A stretch of DNA of 64,000 bases from Aquipseudomonas alcaligenes (GTDB taxonomy: Bacteria; Pseudomonadota; Gammaproteobacteria; Pseudomonadales; Pseudomonadaceae): NCBI RefSeq assembly GCF_003205495.1, contig NZ_QJRX01000005.1, forward strand, positions 310,001 through 374,000. The letters run 5' to 3'. The notes under the pieces are model-generated. The model had not been told where the DNA came from, did not search any database, and saw only the letters and a list, made by a program, of their open reading frames with translations. The first letter of the stretch is position 1; the number at the start of each line of letters is the position of its first letter. The translations under genes were made by a program, and so were the position numbers. Below, one piece after another: positions 22,481-31,768 of this stretch.

Positions 22481-23170
22481 TTAGGGTGCCAGGCGCTCGC
22501 GCTGCCAGCCACTATCCAGCAGGCGGTAGTTGAGGCGGTCGTGCAGGCGGCTGGGGCGGCCCTGCCAGAACTCGATGCGTTCGGCCAGCAGGCGATAGCC
22601 GCCCCAGTGCGGCGGGCACTCCGGCGCGTGATCGAGGAAGCGCCGCTCGGTCTCGGCGAGCAGCGCCTGCAGCTCCTCGCGCCCGGCGATCACCCGGCTC
22701 TGCGGCGAGGCCCAGGCGCCCAGGCGGCTGCCCAACGGGCGCACCTGGAAATAGGCGTCGGACTCCTCGGCGGAGACCCTCTCCACCCGCCCCTCGATGC
22801 GCACCTGGCGCTCCAGGCTGGGCCAGAAGAAGGTCATGGCGGCGAAGGGACGCGCCGCCAGCTGCCGGCCCTTGGCGCTGTCGTAGTTGCTGAAGAAGGT
22901 GAAGCCGCGCTCGTCCAGGCCCTTGAGCAGCAGCACCCGGCAGTGCGGGCGGCCGTCCTCGTCGACCGTGGCCAGGGTCATGGCGTTGGGCTCCACCGGT
23001 GGTTGCTCGGTTCTCACCGCGTCGTCGAACCAGCGACGGAACAGGCTGAAGGGCTCGGCCGGGGCCTGCTCTTCGCTGAGACCGTCGCGGGTGTAGTCGC
23101 GCCGCATATCGGCGAGGGTCGGGGGGAGGCCCGGTGGGGTAGGCTCACCCGGGCTGCGCTTATCGACCAT
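22481..23170 (-). CDS. pdxH: Pyridoxamine/pyridoxine 5'-phosphate oxidase
   Basis: A 229-residue FMN enzyme that oxidises PNP and PMP to pyridoxal 5'-phosphate, the last step of vitamin B6 synthesis and salvage. Family motifs are present in order: [11 protein letters not shown] at the N-terminus (substrate), [19 protein letters not shown] (FMN phosphate), [12 protein letters not shown], and the C-terminal [12 protein letters not shown] with GWQRERLAP. An N-terminal extension of about 20 residues beyond the usual start is supported by a GAGGAC site before this ATG. A start nearer MRRDY cannot be excluded. Confidence 0.96.
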   Translation of the reverse strand: MVDKRSPGEPTPPGLPPTLADMRRDYTRDGLSEEQAPAEPFSLFRRWFDDAVRTEQPPVEPNAMTLATVDEDGRPHCRVLLLKGLDERGFTFFSNYDSAKGRQLAARPFAAMTFFWPSLERQVRIEGRVERVSAEESDAYFQVRPLGSRLGAWASPQSRVIAGREELQALLAETERRFLDHAPECPPHWGGYRLLAERIEFWQGRPSRLHDRLNYRLLDSGWQRERLAP

Positions 23171-23203
23171 ACTGCTGTCCTCGGAAGATGTCAGGCGCAG
23201 AGC

Positions 23204-23902
23204 TTACTGCGCCTTTTCCTTCTTCTTTTGATCTGCGGCAACCTGGGCCACCGGCAGGGCCGGTGCGGCGGCCGGCTGGCTGTACTTGGCCAGCAGGGCG
23301 ACCAGGGTCGGCTTGGGCGTCAGGACGATTTCCACCCGGCGATTCAGCGCACGGCCGGCGGCGCTGTCGTTGGCCGCGCGCGGCATGTCCGGGCCGACGC
23401 CCTTGAGCAGCAGGCGGTCGCGCTGCAGGCCGCTGAGGCGGAAGATCGAGGCCACGGCCTTGGCGCGATCCTCGCTGAGCTTGAAGTTGCTGTCCAGCTG
23501 GCCGCGGCTGTCGGCATGGCCGAGGATCAGCACGCCGGTGCGCGGGTCCTTCTCGAGGATCTTGGCCACCTTGGTGAAGGGGCCGAGCACCGCCGGCATC
23601 AGCATGCTCGGGCGATCCGGATTGAACGAGCTGTCCACCGGCGCGGTCACCACCAGCACGTTCTCGCGGCGCTCCAGCTCCATCTTGCTGCCGGACAGCG
23701 CCGATTTCAGGCGCGGCTCGTACTCGTCCAGCCAGGCATCGGTGAGCTGGTGGTCGATCTTCGGCGGCGCCTTCTTCACCGCCACCGGCTTCTCCTCGCC
23801 GCCGAATGACCACCAGCTGGAGCCGCCGTCGGACTTGTCGGAGGAACCGGCGCAGGCGGCGAGGCTCAGGCAGCACAGCAGGACGAGGGAGTTCTTATGC
23901 AT
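23204..23902 (-). CDS. OmpA-family lipoprotein
   Basis: A 232-residue outer-membrane-anchored peptidoglycan-binding protein. The signal peptide ends LSLAAC with Cys17 as lipidation site. A short linker leads to an OmpA-like C-terminal domain (about residues 90-200) with the recognisable ILGHADSRGQLDSNFKLSEDRA and ALNRRVEIVL segments. These supply the conserved Asp and Arg that bind diaminopimelate. A tail rich in Ala/Pro/Lys follows. The internal ATG (MHKNSLV) is the start. The longer open frame is not supported. It sits 33 bases downstream of pdxH. Confidence 0.9.
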   Translation of the reverse strand: MHKNSLVLLCCLSLAACAGSSDKSDGGSSWWSFGGEEKPVAVKKAPPKIDHQLTDAWLDEYEPRLKSALSGSKMELERRENVLVVTAPVDSSFNPDRPSMLMPAVLGPFTKVAKILEKDPRTGVLILGHADSRGQLDSNFKLSEDRAKAVASIFRLSGLQRDRLLLKGVGPDMPRAANDSAAGRALNRRVEIVLTPKPTLVALLAKYSQPAAAPALPVAQVAADQKKKEKAQ

Positions 23903-23925
23903 GGTCGATCTTCCACAAAACGGGT

Positions 23926-25089
23926 TCATAGGCACTGGCCCAGCGCACGCGCCAGCTTCTGCGCACGCGGGTCCATCAAAACATAGGAGCCGAGGCTGTT
24001 GGTGACGAAGCCGAAGGCGACCTCGCGCTCGGGATCGGCGAAGCCCACCGAACCGCCGGCGCCGGGGTGACCGAAGGCCTTGCGGCCGAGGCCATAGGTG
24101 GCATTGGCCACCTGCGGCTGGTCGAGCATGCAGCCGAGACCCAGACGGGTCGACGTCAGCAGGGTACGGTCCTCGCCGCAGGCATGCTCGCGGGTCATCT
24201 CGCCCAGCATTTCTGCCTCCAGCAGGCGCCCATCGAGCAGCGCGGCGTAGAAACCGGCCAGGGCACGGGCATTGCCGTGGCCGTTGGCCGCCGGTTGCTG
24301 CATGCGGCGCCATTCCGGCTTGTTGGTACTGGTGAGGATAGACGGCGGATTGGTGAAGGCGCGGGTGCTCAACGCCTCCGGCTCGCTCATCATGCACTTG
24401 AGCAGGCGCTGCGCGGCGGCGTCACCGAGGTCGCCCTTCTTGCGGGCGATATGGGCGACGCGGGGAAACTCCTGCTCGGCCAGGCCGACATGGAAGTCCA
24501 GGCCCAGCGGCTGGGCGATGCGCGCGACTATGGACTCGCCCGGGCCGCGCCCGTCGACCCGGCGCAGCAGCTCGCCGACCAGCCAGCCGTAGGTGATGGG
24601 GCTGTAGCCGTGGGCCTCGCCGGGCGTCCACCAGGGGCGCTCGGCAGCCAGGGCGGTGGTCATCTGTTGCCAGTCGTAGAGCGCCTCGGCCGGCAACAGC
24701 TGGCGCAGCGCCGGCAGGCCGGCACGGTGGCTGAGCAGCTGACGCAGGGTCACGCGCTCCTTGCCGGCGGCGGCGAACTCCGGCCACAAGCGCGCCACCG
24801 GGGCGTCCAGCTCCAGCCGGCCCTGCTCCACCAGCTGCAGCGCCGCCACCGCGGCGAAGGTCTTGGTGCAGGAAAACAGGTTGAGGATGGTGTCGCTGTG
24901 CCAGGCCTCGGCGCCATCCTTGTCGGCGCTGCCGGCCCAGATATCGATGACGGTTTCGCCGCCGATCTGCACGCACAGCGCGGCGCCGCGTTCCTGGGGA
25001 TCTTCGAACAGCTCGGCGAATGCCTCCCTGAGCGGTTCGAAGCGCAGGTCGTAGTAGCCCTGGATCTGCAACTGGTACTCCTCGGTCAA
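23926..25089 (-). CDS. EstB-like serine hydrolase (class C beta-lactamase fold)
   Basis: A 387-residue hydrolase with a class C beta-lactamase fold. The nucleophile motif is S73-C-T-K76 (SxxK), the general-base tyrosine region is YSPITYGW near residues 162-169, and the C-terminal KTG-equivalent region reads HPGAGGS. There is no signal peptide, which argues for a cytosolic esterase such as EstB rather than an antibiotic-destroying beta-lactamase. The substrate is unknown. It ends 24 bases before the OmpA-like gene and may share its transcript. Confidence 0.88.
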   Translation of the reverse strand: MTEEYQLQIQGYYDLRFEPLREAFAELFEDPQERGAALCVQIGGETVIDIWAGSADKDGAEAWHSDTILNLFSCTKTFAAVAALQLVEQGRLELDAPVARLWPEFAAAGKERVTLRQLLSHRAGLPALRQLLPAEALYDWQQMTTALAAERPWWTPGEAHGYSPITYGWLVGELLRRVDGRGPGESIVARIAQPLGLDFHVGLAEQEFPRVAHIARKKGDLGDAAAQRLLKCMMSEPEALSTRAFTNPPSILTSTNKPEWRRMQQPAANGHGNARALAGFYAALLDGRLLEAEMLGEMTREHACGEDRTLLTSTRLGLGCMLDQPQVANATYGLGRKAFGHPGAGGSVGFADPEREVAFGFVTNSLGSYVLMDPRAQKLARALGQCL

Positions 25090-25179
25090 TGGCCGGCATT
25101 GTTCCAGCCTGAACCGCTCCTGTGAATCCTGGCCCTTTGCCCAACTCGTCTCGTCAGACCAACGGCATGTGCGCCCGCA

Positions 25180-27435
25180 TCAGGGCCTGTTCGGCGCCAG
25201 CAGCCGTGCCGGCACCCCCAGGTTGGCCTTGCGCACCGCCGTGACGAAGCCCTGCCAGGGCCGGTCGGTGATCGCCACCAGGCCGAAGTGGCCGTTCTCG
25301 CCATCGAGCAGGCGGCCGCTCACCGGCTGGTCGAGGTACTGGAACCAGTGCACGCCGACGATGCTCGGCTCCTCCAGAGCCTTGGCCAGGAAGTGGGCGT
25401 AGGCCGGGCCACGCTCCTCCTCCTTGTAGGTCTCGACCACGCCGCCCCAGAACGGGCCGCGGTCGCGCGAGCCGAAATGGAACTCGCTGACCAGCAGCGG
25501 CTTGTCCAGCGCGCGCAGCGCGGCGAAGTCGTAGCCGTGCTGCGGCTCCCTGACATAGAAGTTGAAGCTGAGCACGTCGCAGTACTGGGCGCAGGCGGCG
25601 ATGGCCTCCGGGGTGGCGACGGCGAAGCGGCCGCCGAGCAGCAGGTGGTTGGGGGCATGCCACTTCAGCGAGTCGGCGATGGTCTTGAAATAGGTGTCGG
25701 CGAACAGGCGCTGGAAGTTCTGCAGGTCCTTCTCGATCTGCGGGAACTCGGCACTCGGCAGCGGCGGCTCGAACCCCGGGTCCTCCATCAGTTCCCAGGC
25801 CTTGAGCTCGATGCCCCAGGCCTTGGACAGGCCGTTCTGGTTGCGATACTTGTCGCGCAGCTGCTTGAGGAAGGCACGTTTGGCCGGCACGTCGGTGGTC
25901 AGGCGCAGGGTGCCGTAGGCCAGGGCGTAGCGCGATTTCGGATCGTCGCCGGGGGCGGCCCAGGCCAGCTCGTTGTCGGCGAAGAAGCCGAGCAGCCAGG
26001 GGTCGTCGCGGCGGTCACGGGTGGCGATGGCGATGGCGCGCTCGGCGGCCATGGCGAAGCGCGGGTCGAAGGGGTCGGGCATGCCGCCCCACCAGTCGTG
26101 GCCAGTGCTGATGGTGGCGTAGTCGCCGGAAATCGCCAGCGGGATGCTGTAGGGCAGGCGCTTGGCGGCGCCCAGGGTGTCGTCGCTCCAGTTGCCCAGG
26201 CTGTTGAAGCCCCAGGCCTGCAGGCGGTCGAGGGCATGCTGGGTCCAGCGTTCGGCATCGAAGCCGGGCGGCGGACAGGGCGCCAGCTCGGCCGGGGCCG
26301 GGGTGGCCGCCAGCGGCGGCTGCACGGTCGGGCACGGCTGGGCGTAGCTGCGCTGCAGGTTGGCGCGGTAGAAGTCGTACCAGCGCCCATGGGCGAAGGC
26401 GCGGCCGCGGTTGGCGCCGCTGTCGCTGCGGCTGTCGCGCCGACCGTAGTAGGCGGCCAGCGGCTCGCCGTCCTTGGGCAGCGCGGCGAACATGCTCTCG
26501 CGGCCCTCCACGTAGGTCTGGCTCTGCCAGGCACTGACCGCGTTGACGCCGAGCGAGTAGAAGGGGTTGCCCTCCGGTGTCACCAGGTACCAGCGGCCAT
26601 CGCGCTTCTCGGTACGGAAGAAACCCTTGGCCTCGAAAGTGGGGCCGCCCAGCCAGCCGCCGAAGCGGTCCTGCTGCGGACGCTCGGCCAGCCAGGCCTT
26701 GAGCTGCTCGCGCTCGCGGGCGGCGCCATCGCGCAGCTGCTGCTCGTTGCGCACCTTCTCCGGCCACTGGCCACGGCTGTACTGCCCGTATGCGTCGACG
26801 ATGCCGGTGTAGGCCGCCTGTTGCGCGGCAGTGCCGGCCTGCACGCCGAATCGGCCGAGCAGGATGCTCTGCGGCACATCCGGACGCTGCATGCTGAGGG
26901 TCACCGCGCTGACCTGGGCGAGGTTCAGCTCACCCTCCACGGTTTCCGCCAGCAGCACGCGCTGGCCTTCCAGGTTCAGCGGCATGGGCGCGCCGGCGCG
27001 CATGCCGAGGGCCCTGGGCGAGGTGGCCGCCAGCGGCACCAGCAGGGTCTGCGCCGGGCCGGCCGGCAAGGCGATGCGGCTGCTCAGCACCTTGCCGTCG
27101 CGGCTTTCGATGCGCACCTCGAGGGTGATCGCCCAGTCCATGGCGTTCTGCAGGCGCAGGCTCATGGCGGCGGCCTGCGACCAGTCCCAGTCGCCGCTCT
27201 GCGGGCTCAGGCGCAGGCTGGGGCGCTCGGCGGCGGTGAAGGTGAAGCGGCGCAGCACCTCGCCTTCGGCGGTGGGCTCGGCGGTCAGCTCGGGGAAGCT
27301 GGCGGCCTGGCTGTCGACCTTTACCACGTCGGTGGGCTTGATGAAGCTGAACAGGGTCTGCTGGCCCTGGGGCGCGGCCACCAGGGGCGCGGCCATACCG
27401 AGGGCGAGTACGAGGGTCAGGGAACGGCAAATCAT
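25180..27435 (-). CDS. Secreted glycoside hydrolase, beta-agarase (GH50)-like
   Basis: A 751-residue exported enzyme. A signal peptide (MICRSLTLVLALGMAAPLVAA) is followed by a beta-sandwich-like N-terminal domain (about 25-210) and a TIM-barrel catalytic domain (about 260-740). Clan GH-A residues are visible: Asn-Glu in FFADNELAW (Glu about 489, acid/base) and Glu in LLVSEFHFGSRDRGPFWGG (about 651, nucleophile). The pattern resembles GH50 agarases. The true glycan is unknown and need not be agar. The ATG ten bases after GGAG is chosen over a TTG nine codons upstream. It is a lone gene between dinG and the esterase. Confidence 0.78.
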   Translation of the reverse strand: MICRSLTLVLALGMAAPLVAAPQGQQTLFSFIKPTDVVKVDSQAASFPELTAEPTAEGEVLRRFTFTAAERPSLRLSPQSGDWDWSQAAAMSLRLQNAMDWAITLEVRIESRDGKVLSSRIALPAGPAQTLLVPLAATSPRALGMRAGAPMPLNLEGQRVLLAETVEGELNLAQVSAVTLSMQRPDVPQSILLGRFGVQAGTAAQQAAYTGIVDAYGQYSRGQWPEKVRNEQQLRDGAAREREQLKAWLAERPQQDRFGGWLGGPTFEAKGFFRTEKRDGRWYLVTPEGNPFYSLGVNAVSAWQSQTYVEGRESMFAALPKDGEPLAAYYGRRDSRSDSGANRGRAFAHGRWYDFYRANLQRSYAQPCPTVQPPLAATPAPAELAPCPPPGFDAERWTQHALDRLQAWGFNSLGNWSDDTLGAAKRLPYSIPLAISGDYATISTGHDWWGGMPDPFDPRFAMAAERAIAIATRDRRDDPWLLGFFADNELAWAAPGDDPKSRYALAYGTLRLTTDVPAKRAFLKQLRDKYRNQNGLSKAWGIELKAWELMEDPGFEPPLPSAEFPQIEKDLQNFQRLFADTYFKTIADSLKWHAPNHLLLGGRFAVATPEAIAACAQYCDVLSFNFYVREPQHGYDFAALRALDKPLLVSEFHFGSRDRGPFWGGVVETYKEEERGPAYAHFLAKALEEPSIVGVHWFQYLDQPVSGRLLDGENGHFGLVAITDRPWQGFVTAVRKANLGVPARLLAPNRP

Positions 27436-27516
27436 CGAACATGCACTCCGGAAGATGCCCAAGTAGACACCAGGCGGGGCGGCTGATGCCAGTCCGCCGG
27501 CTCTATCCCGAACTTG

Positions 27517-29664
27517 TCAGGCGATCTCGCGGCGAAACGGCGGCAGCGCGTTGAGGATCGCCTTGCCATAGCGCTGGGTCACCACGCGGCGATCCAGCAG
27601 AGTGATGGTGCCGCGGTCGGCCTCGGTACGCAGCAGGCGGCCGCAGGCCTGGATCAGGCGCAGCGAGGCATCGGGCACGGCGATCTCCATGAACGGATTG
27701 CCGCCGCGCGCCTCGATCCACTCGGCCAGCGCCGCCTCCACCGGGTCGTCCGGCACGGCGAAGGGAATCTTGGCGATCACCACGTGCTCGCAGTAGGCAC
27801 CGGGCAGGTCGACACCCTCGGCGAAGCTGGCCAGGCCGAACAGCACGCTCTGCTCGCCGTCGTCGACCCGTGCCTTGTGCTTGTTCAGGGTCTCCTGCTT
27901 GGACAGGTTGCCCTGGATCAGCACTCGCTTGCGCCAGTCGCGGTCGAGGCCGTCGAACACGTCCTGCATCTGCTTGCGCGAGGAGAACAGCACCAGGGTG
28001 CCGCGGGCGTCCTGCACCAGCTGCGGCAGGTCGCGAATGATGGCGGCGGTGTGCGCGGCGGCATCACGCGGGTCGGCCTTGAGGTCCGGCACCCGCAACA
28101 GGCCGGCCTCGGCGTGGTGGAACGGGCTGGGCACCACGGCGGTGACGGCCGCCTTGGGCAGGCCGGAGCGCATGCGAAAGCGGTCGAAGGTGCCCAGCGC
28201 GGTCAGGGTGGCCGAAGTCACCAGGGCGCCGTAGGCGACATTCCACAGATTGCGGCGCAACGTTTCCGCGGCCAGGATCGGGCTGGCGTTGACCTCGATG
28301 TCGAAGGCCGCGCCGCTCTCGGCCAGGGTCAGCCAGCGCGCCATCGGCGGGCTGTCCTGCGGGTCCTCGACGGTAAAGGCGGTCCACAGCTCCCAGTTGC
28401 CCTGGGCGCGGGACAGCAGGCTGCCGAACAGCGGGTACCACTCCTCCGCCTGGTGACTGGCGAGGCCGATACTGCTGCCCTCGTCGTCCATCGCCTGCTT
28501 GAGCAGCTCGGTGAGGCGGGTGAAGACGTCAGTGAGCCTGGCGAAGCCTTTCTTCAGCTCGATGCCCAGCTCGCGCAGATGCTCCGGCACCAGGCCGCCC
28601 TCGAAGCGATGGCGCGGCCGCTCGCGCCCCTCCATGTCCTCGCCGGCGCGGAAATCGGCCAGCTGTTCGCAGGCACTGAACATGAACTGCTGCTGGGTGC
28701 GCAGTTCGCGCGCCTGCTCGGGCACCTGCTCGATCAGCCGACCGAGGTCGCCGGGCAACGGATGCTGGGCCAGCAGCTTGGTCAGGTTCTTCTCCACCTG
28801 GCCGAGCCAGTCGGCGGTGCTGCGCAGGCGGGTGAAGTGGGCGAAGTGGCCGATGGCCTTGTCCGGCAGGTGATGTCCCTCGTCGAACACGTAGATGGTC
28901 TCGCGCGGGTCCGGCAGCACGGCGCCGCCGCCCAGGGCCAGGTCGGCCAGGACCATGTCGTGGTTGGTGACGATGACATCGACCTTGGTCATGCCCTCGC
29001 GCGCCTTGTAGAAGGCGCACTGCTGGAAATTAGGACAGTGGCGGTTGGTGCACTGGCTGTGGTCGGTGGTCAGGGTGCTCCAGAGCTGGTCCTCCAGCTC
29101 CTCGGGCCAGCTGTCGCGGTCGCCGTCCCAGCGGTTGCCGGCGAGTTTCTCGATCATCTTGCTGTAGAGCTTCTGGCTCTGCTCGTCGACGTCGATGCGG
29201 AAGCCTTCCTCCTCGAACATCTGCGCCGTGGCGCTCTGTGCCTGGCCTTCCTGCAGCAGCATGTCCAGCTTGGACAGGCACAGGTAGCGGCCACGGCCCT
29301 TGGCCAGGGCGAAGCTGAACTGCAGGCCGGCGTTGCGCATCAGGTCCGGCAGGTCCTTGTGGACGATTTGCTCCTGCAGCGCCACGGTCGCGGTGGCGAT
29401 CACCAGGCGCTTGCCGGCGGCCTTGGCCGCGGGAATGGCGGCCAGGCTATAGGCCACTGTCTTGCCGGTACCGGTGCCCGCCTCCACCGCCACCACCGCC
29501 GGCTCGCCGTCGCGCTGGCCTTCGTCGTTGGTCTTGATCGCGCCGAGCACCTTGGCCACTTCGGCAATCATCAGGCGCTGGCCATAGCGGGCCTTGAGGC
29601 CCTTGGCTTCGAGGAAACGGCTGTAGGCGCCCTGGATCTGGGACTTGAGTTCGGAACTGAGCAT
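27517..29664 (-). CDS. dinG: ATP-dependent iron-sulfur DNA helicase DinG
   Basis: A 715-residue XPD-like 5'-3' helicase. Walker A is AGTGTGKT (62-69) and the DEGH box is at 261-264. The four [4Fe-4S] cysteines are C129, C205, C210 and C216, with the same 5 and 6 spacing of the last three as in E. coli DinG. Helicase motifs IV-VI follow (SATLTALGTFDRF; QACGRLLRTEADRG). It unwinds D-loops, R-loops and G-quadruplexes. No LexA box was recognised in the short divergent gap (29665-29743). Confidence 0.96.
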   Translation of the reverse strand: MLSSELKSQIQGAYSRFLEAKGLKARYGQRLMIAEVAKVLGAIKTNDEGQRDGEPAVVAVEAGTGTGKTVAYSLAAIPAAKAAGKRLVIATATVALQEQIVHKDLPDLMRNAGLQFSFALAKGRGRYLCLSKLDMLLQEGQAQSATAQMFEEEGFRIDVDEQSQKLYSKMIEKLAGNRWDGDRDSWPEELEDQLWSTLTTDHSQCTNRHCPNFQQCAFYKAREGMTKVDVIVTNHDMVLADLALGGGAVLPDPRETIYVFDEGHHLPDKAIGHFAHFTRLRSTADWLGQVEKNLTKLLAQHPLPGDLGRLIEQVPEQARELRTQQQFMFSACEQLADFRAGEDMEGRERPRHRFEGGLVPEHLRELGIELKKGFARLTDVFTRLTELLKQAMDDEGSSIGLASHQAEEWYPLFGSLLSRAQGNWELWTAFTVEDPQDSPPMARWLTLAESGAAFDIEVNASPILAAETLRRNLWNVAYGALVTSATLTALGTFDRFRMRSGLPKAAVTAVVPSPFHHAEAGLLRVPDLKADPRDAAAHTAAIIRDLPQLVQDARGTLVLFSSRKQMQDVFDGLDRDWRKRVLIQGNLSKQETLNKHKARVDDGEQSVLFGLASFAEGVDLPGAYCEHVVIAKIPFAVPDDPVEAALAEWIEARGGNPFMEIAVPDASLRLIQACGRLLRTEADRGTITLLDRRVVTQRYGKAILNALPPFRREIA

Positions 29665-29743
29665 GGGCGCGAAAGGCTGGATAAATTTTCAGTAGTTTAC
29701 CGATAGGTTATGCTCGCGCGCCATCGTTAACCGGAGTCTGCCG

Positions 29744-30208
29744 ATGACTGTCTTTTCCGCCCTGTATGCCGTGCATGTGCTGGCCGCCCTGGTCTGGGTC
29801 GGCGGCATGTTCTTCGCCTGGATGATCCTGCGCCCGGCCGCCGTGGCCAAGCTGCAGGCGCCCGAGCGCCTGAGCCTGTGGCTGGAGGTTTTCCAGCGCT
29901 TCTTCCTGTGGGTATGGATCGCCGTGCTGGCACTGCCGATTACCGGCATGGGCATGCTGCACCTGCGCTTCGCCGGCTTCGAGACCGCGCCGCGCTACGT
30001 GCAGGTGATGATGGGCCTGTACCTGGTGATGCTCGCGCTGTTCCTGCGCGTACGCTTCCTGCAACTGCCGCTGCTGCGCCAGGCGGTGCAAGCGCAGGAC
30101 TGGCCAGCCGGTGGCCAGGCGCTCGGGCGCATCCGTCGCCTGGTCGGCAGCAACCTGCTGGTGGGCCTGGCCCTGATGCTCATCGCCGCAGCCCGCCCGG
30201 CCTTCTGA
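29744..30208 (+). CDS. CopD-like integral membrane protein
   Basis: A 154-residue protein with four hydrophobic helices (about 5-28, 50-75, 85-105 and 130-150). The N-terminal HVLAALVWVGGMFFAWMILRP motif and the internal His of GMGMLHLRFAG resemble the CopD domain found in copper-resistance and cytochrome-related proteins. The function is not established. It is transcribed divergently from dinG with a GGAG ribosome site. The gene is monocistronic, ended by a hairpin before the convergent OmpA-like gene. Confidence 0.75.
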   Translation: MTVFSALYAVHVLAALVWVGGMFFAWMILRPAAVAKLQAPERLSLWLEVFQRFFLWVWIAVLALPITGMGMLHLRFAGFETAPRYVQVMMGLYLVMLALFLRVRFLQLPLLRQAVQAQDWPAGGQALGRIRRLVGSNLLVGLALMLIAAARPAF

Positions 30209-30219
30209 TGCGGGCGAAT

Positions 30220-30255
30220 CTGCTCCCGCACCTTCCTGAGAAGGCACGGGAGCAG
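30220..30255. terminator. Hairpin between convergent copD-like and ompA-like genes
   Basis: CTGCTCCCG (30220-30228) pairs with CGGGAGCAG (30247-30255), and the inner CCTT/AAGG extends the stem. It fills most of the 63-base gap between two converging stop codons. There is no clear U-tract, but position and stability suggest a bidirectional terminator. Confidence 0.5.
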
Positions 30256-30271
30256 GCCACCGCCAGAAGCG

Positions 30272-31012
30272 CTATTGCGCAGGTTGCGCCTCGACTGACG
30301 CCTCGACACGACGGTTGACTGCACGCCCCTCGTCGGTGCCATTGTCAGCCACCGGGCGAGACTCGCCGTACCCCACCGACGAAATCCTGTCAGCCGCCAC
30401 ACCATACTGATTGACCAGTACGTCGCGCACGGCATTGGCACGGCGCTCGGACAGGCCCTGGTTGTAGGCATCGGAGCCGACGGAATCGGTGTGACCTTCC
30501 ACCGTGGTGCTGGTCTGCGGATATTGGCTCATGAAGTCGGCCAGGGCCTTGATGTCAGCCTGGCTTTCTTCCTTGACCACCGACTTGTTGAAGTCGAACT
30601 TGACATCCAGTTCGACCCGCACCGGATCGCTGACCTCGACCACAGGCTCAGCGGCAGGCGCATCGTCCGGATAGACCGGCAACGGGCAGCCATTGTGACG
30701 AACGGGAGTATTGGGTGGGGTATCCGGACAACGGTCGCGGCGATCGAACACACCATCGCCATCCTGGTCGCCGTCCTGGGCATAACAGATCAGAGTTCCG
30801 ATGACCGCACCGGCCACGGCACCTCCAGCTGCCCAGGTAGAACTTTCGATTGCGCCAAGACCGCCTCCGGCCAGGCCGCCAATCGCTGTACAAATGGGCC
30901 AGTTCCCTTGGTTTAGCGGCGCATCTCCCGTACTGGAAGTCGTGACGCAACCAGAAAGAACACTGCTGACCAAGAGAAGGGGTAATGCAGCCCTTGAGAG
31001 TCTTGTTCTCAT
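30272..31012 (-). CDS. OmpA-family lipoprotein with TSP3-like calcium motif (tandem copy 1)
   Basis: A 246-residue outer-membrane lipoprotein. The lipobox is LSGC, near residue 22. A Gly-rich zipper stretch (GGLAGGGLGAIESSTWAAGGAVAGAVIG) follows, then a thrombospondin type 3-like acidic repeat DGDQDGDGVFDRRDRCPDTP that probably binds calcium. The OmpA C-terminal peptidoglycan-binding domain comes last (GHTDSVGSDAYNQGLSERRANAV). AGGAGAT supports the ATG. It is the downstream member of a tandem pair with the gene at 31145-31768. The OmpA domains are nearly identical, but only this copy has the calcium repeat. Confidence 0.92.
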   Translation of the reverse strand: MRTRLSRAALPLLLVSSVLSGCVTTSSTGDAPLNQGNWPICTAIGGLAGGGLGAIESSTWAAGGAVAGAVIGTLICYAQDGDQDGDGVFDRRDRCPDTPPNTPVRHNGCPLPVYPDDAPAAEPVVEVSDPVRVELDVKFDFNKSVVKEESQADIKALADFMSQYPQTSTTVEGHTDSVGSDAYNQGLSERRANAVRDVLVNQYGVAADRISSVGYGESRPVADNGTDEGRAVNRRVEASVEAQPAQ

Positions 31013-31090
31013 GGCGGTGATCTCCTGTGTCACCGGTTGAATACCGGTAACACAGGAGTAAAGACCGCTCCCCCAAAGTGTACAAGCCAA

Positions 31091-31135
31091 CCCCGGTGGG
31101 CGACCGCAGAGTTTTCGGCGGTCGCCATGCCGGGG
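31091..31135 (-). terminator. Long interrupted hairpin between tandem OmpA-like genes
   Basis: CCCCGG and GCGACCGC on one side pair with GCGGTCGC and CCGGGG on the other. They form a long stem broken by a small mismatch, ten bases past the stop of the upstream (minus-strand) OmpA-like gene. No U-run follows. It may be an attenuating or processing hairpin that separates expression of the two paralogues. Confidence 0.45.
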
Positions 31136-31144
31136 AGAGCCGTC

Positions 31145-31768
31145 TTAGGGGCGTGCCTCGACTTCGGCTTCAACGCGACGGTTGATGGCGCGGCCTTCGG
31201 CAGTGGCGTTATCGGCCACCGGGCGGGTCTCGCCATAGCCGACCGAGCTGACGCGATCGCCGCCTACGCCGTACTGGTTGACCAGCACGTCACGCACGGC
31301 ATTGGCACGGCGCTCGGACAGGCCCTGGTTGTAGGCGTCGGTGCCGACGGAGTCGGTGTGACCTTCAACCACGGTGGTGGTCTGCGGGTACTGGCTCATG
31401 AAGTCGGCCAGGGCCTTGATGTCGCCCTCGCTTTCGGGCTTCACGGCAGCCTTGTCGAAGTCGAACTTGACGTCCAGCTCGACGCGGACCGGCTCGGCCG
31501 GCTCCGGAGTCGGGGCCGGCTCGGCCACTTCCTCGACGACAGCAACCTGCTCCTCGGCACCATGTACCCAGCAGTAGGCTGCGGCCATGCCGGCACCCAG
31601 CAGGGCACCGCCACCTGCCCATTCGGCACTCTCGATCGCACCCAGCGCAGCACCGGTCACACCGCCAACGGCGGCGCAAGTCGGCCAATCGGTCTTCTGG
31701 ATACCAGCACAGCCGGTCAGCAGGCCGCTTGCCAGGATCAGGGGTACAGCTTTCCTTGTGATACTCAT
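31145..31768 (-). CDS. OmpA-family lipoprotein (tandem copy 2)
   Basis: A 207-residue outer-membrane lipoprotein. The signal peptide ends LLTGC. A glycine zipper (GGVTGAALGAIESAEWAGGGALLGAGM) follows, then a Glu/Pro-rich linker (EPAPTPEPAEP) and an OmpA C-terminal domain (GHTDSVGTDAYNQGLSERRANAV to RAINRRVEAEVEA) that binds peptidoglycan. AGGAGA lies before the ATG. It is paralogous to the next gene downstream but lacks its thrombospondin-like calcium repeat. It is divergent from the DUF6231 gene. Confidence 0.92.
   Translation of the reverse strand: MSITRKAVPLILASGLLTGCAGIQKTDWPTCAAVGGVTGAALGAIESAEWAGGGALLGAGMAAAYCWVHGAEEQVAVVEEVAEPAPTPEPAEPVRVELDVKFDFDKAAVKPESEGDIKALADFMSQYPQTTTVVEGHTDSVGTDAYNQGLSERRANAVRDVLVNQYGVGGDRVSSVGYGETRPVADNATAEGRAINRRVEAEVEARP

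Noticed and set aside
23926..25089. Beta-lactam resistance gene
   Set aside because: The fold is class C-like, but there is no signal peptide and the active-site context (SCTK, YGW, HPGAGG) fits EstB-type esterases rather than AmpC.
29665..29743. LexA box upstream of dinG
   Set aside because: No CTG-N10-CAG-type site could be found in the divergent gap by eye, so SOS control is not claimed.
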